A stretch of 18,044 bases of DNA from positions 1 to 18,044 of the forward strand of contig JAEWRJ010000071.1 of the NCBI GenBank assembly GCA_023460055.1. The letters are read 5' to 3'. Positions 14,022-18,044 of the stretch are shown one piece after another. The position numbers and the translations under genes were made by a program. Position 1 is the stretch's first letter. Every line of letters starts with the position of its first letter. The notes below the pieces were generated by a model. The model worked only from the letters and a program-made list of their open reading frames with translations. It was not told the origin of the DNA and did no database searches. The stretch is from Bacillota bacterium. GTDB lineage: Bacteria; Bacillota; Clostridia; Christensenellales; Aristaeellaceae.

Positions 14022-15125
14022 ATGATGGAATGGATCGCCTCGGCAGCCTTTGGGCTGGAAGGATTGGTCAAGAGGGAACTGCAGGCACTGGGCCTTGAAA
14101 CCACCATGGATCAGGGCGGGGTGCGCTTTAAGGGGGAGGCGGAGGCCGCCTTCCGCGCCAACCTGGAGCTGCGCACGGCGGACCGCGTGCAGCTGATCGT
14201 CGGCGAGGGCAAGGTGCGCAGCTTTGAGGAGCTGTTTCAGCTGATCGGCGCCATTCCCTGGGAGGATTATATCCCGGGGGGCGGGGCCTTTCCCGTGACG
14301 GGCCAGTGCGCGCGCAGCCGGCTGATGAGCGTGCGCGATGTGCAGGCCATCAGCAAAAAGGCGGTGGCCGAGCGGCTGAAGCAACGCTATCGGGTGAACT
14401 GGCTGGATGAAAGCAGGGAGAGCTACGACATCCACGTCGCCATCCACCGGGATACGGCGCGCGTGACGCTGGATGCCAGCGGCAACGCGCTGAACCGCCG
14501 CGGCTACCGCACATGGACCGGCGAAGCCCCCCTGCGGGAGACCCTGGCGGCGGCGCTGGTGGACCTCTCCCCCTGGCGGCCCGGGCGGCCCCTGCACGAC
14601 CCCTGCTGCGGCACGGGCACCATTTTGGTGGAGGCCGCCTTCAGGATGGCAAACCGCGCGCCCAGCCTGGTGCGCCCCTTCTCGATGGAGCAGTGGCACT
14701 TTGTGGATAAAAAGCGCTGCGACGAGATCCGGCGGGAGGCGAAGTTCCGCTTTAACCCGGACCTGATCGAGGGCATCACGGGCAGCGATGTGGACCCGGA
14801 GGCCTTGGTGCTGTGCAAAAAGCACCTGGCGCAGGCAGGCCTGAAGGACCGTATCCCCGTTTTTGAAAAGGATTTGCGCGACCTGGAGCCTTTGAGCGAG
14901 AACACCTGCGTGATCACCAACCCGCCCTACGGCGAGCGGCTGGGAAGCAAGAAAGAGGCGGACACGCTCTACCGCCAGATGCGCAAGCTGGAAACCAAGG
15001 CCATGGCACGAAACGTCTGCATATTGACCTCAAGCCCCTCCTTTGAGCGCCTGTACGGCAAAAGGGCGCAAAGAAAACGCCGGCTGTATAACGGCCGGCT
15101 GGAGTGTGAGTATCTGATATTTTAG
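14022..15125 (+). CDS. THUMP-domain class I SAM-dependent RNA methyltransferase
   Basis: The 367-residue product belongs to the COG0116 family (Bacillus YpsC; like the N-terminal half of RlmL), which methylates guanine N2 in 23S rRNA or related RNA. A THUMP domain covers about 45-155. The Rossmann methyltransferase domain shows motif I PLHDPCCGTGTILVEAAFRM near 190-210, an acidic motif GSDVDPEALVLCKKHL near 250, and the catalytic NPPYGERLG near 305. The double ATG at 14022/14025 follows GGAGGGTGAAGAA; a longer in-frame start at 13920 would cross the promoter. The exact RNA target cannot be read from sequence. The gene is monocistronic and very GC-rich, in contrast to the island just upstream. 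No clear terminator hairpin follows it. Confidence 0.93.
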   Translation: MMEWIASAAFGLEGLVKRELQALGLETTMDQGGVRFKGEAEAAFRANLELRTADRVQLIVGEGKVRSFEELFQLIGAIPWEDYIPGGGAFPVTGQCARSRLMSVRDVQAISKKAVAERLKQRYRVNWLDESRESYDIHVAIHRDTARVTLDASGNALNRRGYRTWTGEAPLRETLAAALVDLSPWRPGRPLHDPCCGTGTILVEAAFRMANRAPSLVRPFSMEQWHFVDKKRCDEIRREAKFRFNPDLIEGITGSDVDPEALVLCKKHLAQAGLKDRIPVFEKDLRDLEPLSENTCVITNPPYGERLGSKKEADTLYRQMRKLETKAMARNVCILTSSPSFERLYGKRAQRKRRLYNGRLECEYLIF

Positions 15126-15217
15126 TAGATATTAATGAGACAGTCTTGATGGCATCAGCAAACGACTCATTTTCGCCTCAATCGATAATGTTTATATACC
15201 GTCAGGAAAAGTAGACC
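15126..15217. other. Short gene-free stretch after the methyltransferase gene
   Basis: AT-richer spacer between the methyltransferase stop and the first arm of the inverted repeat. No promoter, hairpin or ORF could be supported. Confidence 0.4.
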
Positions 15218-15245
15218 AACAACGGAATACGCGGAAAACGCGGAA
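15218..15245 (+). repeat. Inverted-repeat arm A beside the GxxExxY gene
   Basis: A 28-base element with a 9-base internal period (GAATACGCG, GAAAACGCG, GAA). It matches arm B (15330-15357) on the opposite strand at 26 of 28 positions. The arms are 84 bases apart. Arm A lies outside the gene, beyond its 3' end. Confidence 0.8.
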
Positions 15246-15314
15246 TATATTATCATTGACTTATTTAATTAAGTAGAGCCAGACATGTTTTAGCAATGCA
15301 GAAGTAAGATTGTG

Positions 15315-15785
15315 TTAATCAATCTCGTCTTCCGCGTTTTCTGCGTTTTCCGTTGTTCGTTTTCTCCCCGTTCTCCTCCTCGACATCTGATTGGTCATTC
15401 GAACGATTTGCACATGCGGATATGCACCGAAATTGACAAGAAAACCCAATTCCATCCCTGTTATCTTTAAATAATTTAGCAACTGTGCTTTATGTTCCGG
15501 ATATATGTCCTTCATTGCTTTGATTTCTACAATGATTTTACCAAAGCATATCAAGTCAGGCACATATTTGAGTGACAGTTCATCACCCTTATATTGAATA
15601 GGCAAAGCCTTCTGCGCTTCAAAGGGAACACCTCTGAGGCGTAATTCTTTTTGAAGGCACTCCTGGTATACAGCCTCAAAAAAGCCACAGCCCATCTCCC
15701 AATACACTTCATATACCGCACCCCGGATTTGATAGCTTTCATCTTCATAAATAATGCCATCATAATCTTCATATCGTTCAGACAC
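15315..15785 (-). CDS. GxxExxY-family protein (PD-(D/E)XK nuclease-like)
   Basis: The 156-residue product belongs to the GxxExxY protein family, a PD-(D/E)XK-fold group of unknown role. The signature is in GCGFFEAVYQECLQKELRLR (G-x-x-E-x-x-Y). The nuclease-like core follows: VPDLICFGKIIVEIKAMKDI, with Asp and the ExK pair, then HKAQLLNYLKITGMELGFLV and NFG. The family domain ends near VQIVRMTN. The last ~25 residues are a low-complexity tail (RRRTGRKR then TTENAENAEDEID) of which nine residues are encoded by inverted-repeat arm B. The start is uncertain: GTG at 15785 (weak GAGAG upstream) is preferred. A TTG at 15845 without a ribosome-binding site would overlap rimI by 29 bases. It is the last gene of the tsa/rimI operon and more AT-rich than those genes, consistent with insertion. 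Confidence 0.85.
   Translation of the reverse strand: MSERYEDYDGIIYEDESYQIRGAVYEVYWEMGCGFFEAVYQECLQKELRLRGVPFEAQKALPIQYKGDELSLKYVPDLICFGKIIVEIKAMKDIYPEHKAQLLNYLKITGMELGFLVNFGAYPHVQIVRMTNQMSRRRTGRKRTTENAENAEDEID
15330..15357 (-). repeat. Inverted-repeat arm B, inside the 3' end of the GxxExxY gene
   Basis: Read on the minus strand this is AACAACGGAAAACGCAGAAA followed by ACGCGGAA, and it encodes TTENAENAE near the C-terminus of the GxxExxY protein. It differs from arm A at two positions. Together the arms could form a long hairpin with an 84-base loop at the end of the operon's transcript. Confidence 0.8.
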
Positions 15786-15816
15786 TGCACAATGCTCTCT
15801 TTCCTGTGATTCAAAC

Positions 15817-16311
15817 CTATTCTTCTCTGGTCTCGTCTTCCTCAAAGTCAGGGTCAGCCACAGGCAGCTTGTCGCAGACCATCAGCCAGGCATCCTCGCC
15901 TGTATCCTCGTAGTAGCGTTTGCGTACATTGACCTTCACAAAGCCCAGGGATTTGTAGAGATTCTGCGCCGTGGCATTGCTCTGGCGGACTTCAAGGGTC
16001 AGGTACTCCGCGCCGAGGTTGGAAGCATACTGCATCAGCGCGCGGGTGATCATCCTGCCCAGCCCCCTGCCCCGGCAGTCCTGCCGGACGGCGATGTTGG
16101 TCACATGCGCCTGATCCAGGATGATGTGCGCGCCCGCGAAGGCAATGATTTCGCCCGCTTCCTCAATGACGAGGTAGCGGGCGACTTTGTTTTCCGTCAT
16201 TTCATAGACGAAGTCCTTTTCACTCCAGGGCATGGAGAAGATGGCCTGCTCAAGCCTGTGGACAGCGGGCACGTCAATAAGCGTCATCCGGCGCAAAACT
16301 GGTTCAGCCAT
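15817..16311 (-). CDS. rimI: Ribosomal protein S18-alanine N-acetyltransferase
   Basis: GNAT-family N-alpha-acetyltransferase that acetylates the N-terminus of ribosomal protein S18 (and other proteins in some bacteria). The 164-residue product has the full GNAT fold: acetyl-CoA motif A VRQDCRGRGLGRMITRALMQ, then LEVRQSNATAQNLYKSLGFV and the C-terminal KRYYEDTGEDAWLMV, which are diagnostic of RimI. The ATG at 16311 is chosen because GGGAGG lies 6 bases upstream and ATGGCTGA overlaps the tsaB stop by 8 bases. A GTG at 16329 is the alternative and lacks a site. The tsaE-tsaB-rimI order is a common Bacillota arrangement. It ends in TAG. Confidence 0.95.
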   Translation of the reverse strand: MAEPVLRRMTLIDVPAVHRLEQAIFSMPWSEKDFVYEMTENKVARYLVIEEAGEIIAFAGAHIILDQAHVTNIAVRQDCRGRGLGRMITRALMQYASNLGAEYLTLEVRQSNATAQNLYKSLGFVKVNVRKRYYEDTGEDAWLMVCDKLPVADPDFEEDETREE

Positions 16312-16987
16312 TGCGCGCCTCCCGCTCACGCTCCGCCTGCGGGCGGCGCAGGTAAAGGGGCAGCAGTTCCTGCGGCTGCACAGCCTGATCCCGCGTGTTC
16401 CAGGCGATCATGGCAGCCGCCCCTGCCTTTAGCAGGCTGAGGTGCGGCGGCGCGAAGACCGCTCTTTCCCCCAGCGCTTCCATGATCTTTTCGCGGCTGA
16501 CGGGAACCCCGTCGCCAATGAACACAAAGCGCTCACCCATAGGCCTGATCTCTTCCAAATACTCGGGCAGCTTGAGCACCGCGTCTTCCATCAGCCGCTT
16601 CCCCACGCGGAACGCCGCGCCATAAACCTGCCCTGCCCGCGCGTCGCGGATGGGGCAGACAACAGGCTCATCGCAGAACAATCCAAAGGCCAGTGCTTCC
16701 AGCGCGTTGACAGGCAGGCAAAGCTTATTCAAGCCCTGCGCCATGCCCTGAACCGCCGCCACACCGATACGCACCCCCGTAAAGGAACCGGGGCCGGCGA
16801 CCGCCGCGAACAAGCCGATATCCTTCATCTCAAGCCCGCTTGAGCGGAGCGCCTCTTCCGCCATGGGCATCAGGTTGACCGAGTGGGTGAGCGAATTGAC
16901 CAGCGTGGCCTCATAGATCAGCTCCCCGTCGCGCACGAGGGCCAGCCCGGCGGAAGGTCCGGAGGTGTCCACACACATCAAAATCAT
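16304..16987 (-). CDS. tsaB: tRNA threonylcarbamoyladenosine biosynthesis protein TsaB
   Basis: Non-catalytic partner of TsaD in t6A37 tRNA modification, which acts with TsaE. The 227-residue product shows the ASKHA fold N-terminus MILMCVDTSGPSAGLALVRD, the dimer-interface helix region THSVNLMPMAEEALRSSGL, and the family signature VAGPGSFTGVRIGVAAVQGM at about 65-85. The start overlaps the tsaE stop by 4 bases (ATGA). TsaD is not encoded in the window and must lie elsewhere. Confidence 0.95.
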   Translation of the reverse strand: MILMCVDTSGPSAGLALVRDGELIYEATLVNSLTHSVNLMPMAEEALRSSGLEMKDIGLFAAVAGPGSFTGVRIGVAAVQGMAQGLNKLCLPVNALEALAFGLFCDEPVVCPIRDARAGQVYGAAFRVGKRLMEDAVLKLPEYLEEIRPMGERFVFIGDGVPVSREKIMEALGERAVFAPPHLSLLKAGAAAMIAWNTRDQAVQPQELLPLYLRRPQAEREREARNG

Positions 16988-17454
16988 TTCATTTCCTCTC
17001 CGGGGCGGATGATGTCCTCAAGGCCGGGCAGCGAAAACGCCCCGCGGGGCACAAAGCTGACGCTGCGGCCCTCTCCCTCGCTTGAGATCATGATTTCAAG
17101 GCAGTCCCGCGGCAAGAGCTCGGGCGCGCGTTCATGCCACTCGATGGCCGACACGGCTTCTCCGCCGATCTGCTCATCCAGTCCCGATTCGACCAGCTCA
17201 TCCGCCCCGTTCACGCGGTACCAGTCGAAGTGATGAAAGGGCAGCCTGCCCTCCTCATAGACGTTAAGAATGGTGAAAGTGGGGCTGGTCACCGGACCCG
17301 TAATGCCGAGGCCTTGCGCCAGACCCCGGCAGAACTCGCTCTTTCCCTCGCCCATATCGCCTGTCAGCAGCAGCACATCGCCCGGACGCACCAACCCTGA
17401 AAGCGCCCCGCCAAGAGCGCGCATCGCGCCCGGCGTTTCAACGAAAACCTTCAT
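16984..17454 (-). CDS. tsaE: tRNA threonylcarbamoyladenosine biosynthesis ATPase TsaE
   Basis: P-loop ATPase that drives turnover of the TsaBD complex in t6A synthesis. The 156-residue product shows Walker A LTGDMGEGKSEFCRGLAQGL near 30-50, the switch VTSPTFTILNVY, the HHFDWYRV motif near 75-82 and AIEWHERAPELLP. AAGGGGACAGG precedes the ATG. It is co-transcribed with the overlapping tsaB and, 39 bases upstream, the transporter gene. Confidence 0.95.
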   Translation of the reverse strand: MKVFVETPGAMRALGGALSGLVRPGDVLLLTGDMGEGKSEFCRGLAQGLGITGPVTSPTFTILNVYEEGRLPFHHFDWYRVNGADELVESGLDEQIGGEAVSAIEWHERAPELLPRDCLEIMISSEGEGRSVSFVPRGAFSLPGLEDIIRPGEEMK

Positions 17455-17493
17455 CCTGTCCCCTTCTCACCGAGTATTTCTCCGGGCTCGCGC

Positions 17494-18044
17494 TCAGATC
17501 CGGCCCTTTTTAAGCAGCGGCGACAGGTAAGGATAGATCACATAGGTGAGTATGCTGATAACCAAGCCCTTCAGCAGATTAAAAGGACCCGTTACATACA
17601 AGATCATTTTGGGCACCGTATCAATGTTCAGGAAGGGCAGGGCATTGTTAAACATCCGGACGATACCCTGGATCGCCTCAGCAGAACCGCCGGTATACAG
17701 CGGGATCAACCAATAGTAGTTGAGAAGCATGCCCGCGGCGATCATCAGCAGGGCCCCGGCCAGCAAGCCAAACAGCACTGTGTTGCGGTTACGCTTCTTC
17801 CGGTAGGCGATAACTGGCGGAAGGATCAGGCAGGAAAGCATGGCAAAGTCGGCGATCTCGCCGATACCGCCGCTGGAGGAGCCGATCAGGCCCAGCAGAT
17901 CCTTGACAAGCAGCGTGAGCATGCCTGCCAGAGGACCCATTGAAAATCCGGCCAATAGAACCGGAATGCCGCTCAGGTCCAGCTTGTAAAAACCTACGAT
18001 CGGGATCTCAAAAAAGCGGAAGAGAACGAAAGCAACGGCGGAAA
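17494..18044 (-). CDS. ribU: ECF transporter S component, RibU-like (5' end cut by window)
   Basis: Membrane substrate-binding subunit of an energy-coupling-factor vitamin transporter, most like riboflavin-specific RibU. The frame stays open to the window edge, so the start is missing; 183 codons are visible. Read on the minus strand from the edge it gives SAVAFVLFRFFEIPIVGFYK, LDLSGIPVLLAGFSMGPLAG, then MLTLLVKDLLGLI; the EIP…KLDLSxIPVLLAGFxxGPLAG pattern is the RibU signature. Several membrane segments follow, and a basic tail (PLLKKGRI). An in-frame TTG at 17955 is internal, not a start. An FMN riboswitch might be expected upstream, outside the window. Substrate is inferred from family pattern only. 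Confidence 0.85.
   Translation of the reverse strand, partial: SAVAFVLFRFFEIPIVGFYKLDLSGIPVLLAGFSMGPLAGMLTLLVKDLLGLIGSSSGGIGEIADFAMLSCLILPPVIAYRKKRNRNTVLFGLLAGALLMIAAGMLLNYYWLIPLYTGGSAEAIQGIVRMFNNALPFLNIDTVPKMILYVTGPFNLLKGLVISILTYVIYPYLSPLLKKGRI

Noticed and set aside
13986..14825. Long minus-strand ORF (279 codons) opposite the methyltransferase gene
   Set aside because: A shadow of a GC-rich gene with clear THUMP and methyltransferase motifs on the other strand; its Ala/His/Arg-rich composition is typical of antisense frames.

Overview
The window looks like a chromosomal segment of a Gram-positive, Clostridia-type member of the Bacillota. The reasons are the tRNA-sensing T-box leader in front of pheST, a deoB–purine nucleoside phosphorylase operon, a RibU-type ECF-transporter S component, strong GGAGG ribosome-binding sites, and ECF sigma/anti-sigma pairs whose anti-sigma proteins resemble the DUF4367 and PepSY-like types found in this phylum. 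The housekeeping blocks are GC-rich. The middle of the window (about 7.5–13.9 kb) is visibly more AT-rich and reads as an accessory island. The organism call is inference from family content; no 16S gene is present.

Left block (1–6.02 kb). A sigma-A promoter (TTGACA-17-TAATAT) and a T-box riboswitch with its terminator precede pheS-pheT, which ends in a perfect bidirectional hairpin terminator. Facing it on the minus strand is a deoB-punA operon with a 4-nt start/stop overlap and its own promoter (TTGCTG-17-TATACT). PheST charges tRNA-Phe. DeoB and PunA salvage nucleosides.

Middle block (6.05–13.9 kb), mostly minus strand. In map order it holds: an orphan, secreted solute-binding-like protein; two small secreted proteins; an ECF sigma/DUF4367-like anti-sigma pair with overlapping genes; a divergent small SH3-plus-peptidoglycan-binding protein with no signal peptide; a second ECF sigma/membrane anti-sigma pair, also overlapping; a small sigma-region-4-like helix-turn-helix protein with a cysteine-rich tail; and a broken small ORF. 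Three intergenic regions carry the same promoter architecture, AAC-N17-CGTC: upstream of the second sigma gene, one small secreted-protein gene and the helix-turn-helix gene. This links the two cassettes into one probable cell-envelope stress regulon and is the most interesting signal in the window.

Right block (14.0–18.04 kb). A THUMP-domain RNA methyltransferase on the plus strand is followed on the minus strand by a tightly packed operon read from the window's right edge: a RibU-like riboflavin transporter S component (5' end cut off), tsaE, tsaB, rimI, then a GxxExxY-family PD-(D/E)XK-like protein. The last 9-codon stretch of the GxxExxY gene before its terminal residues is encoded by one arm of a 28-bp inverted repeat; the other arm lies just beyond the gene. 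A differently worded short periodic repeat sits alone upstream of deoB. No tRNA, rRNA, CRISPR array, intact insertion sequence or phage structural gene was found.
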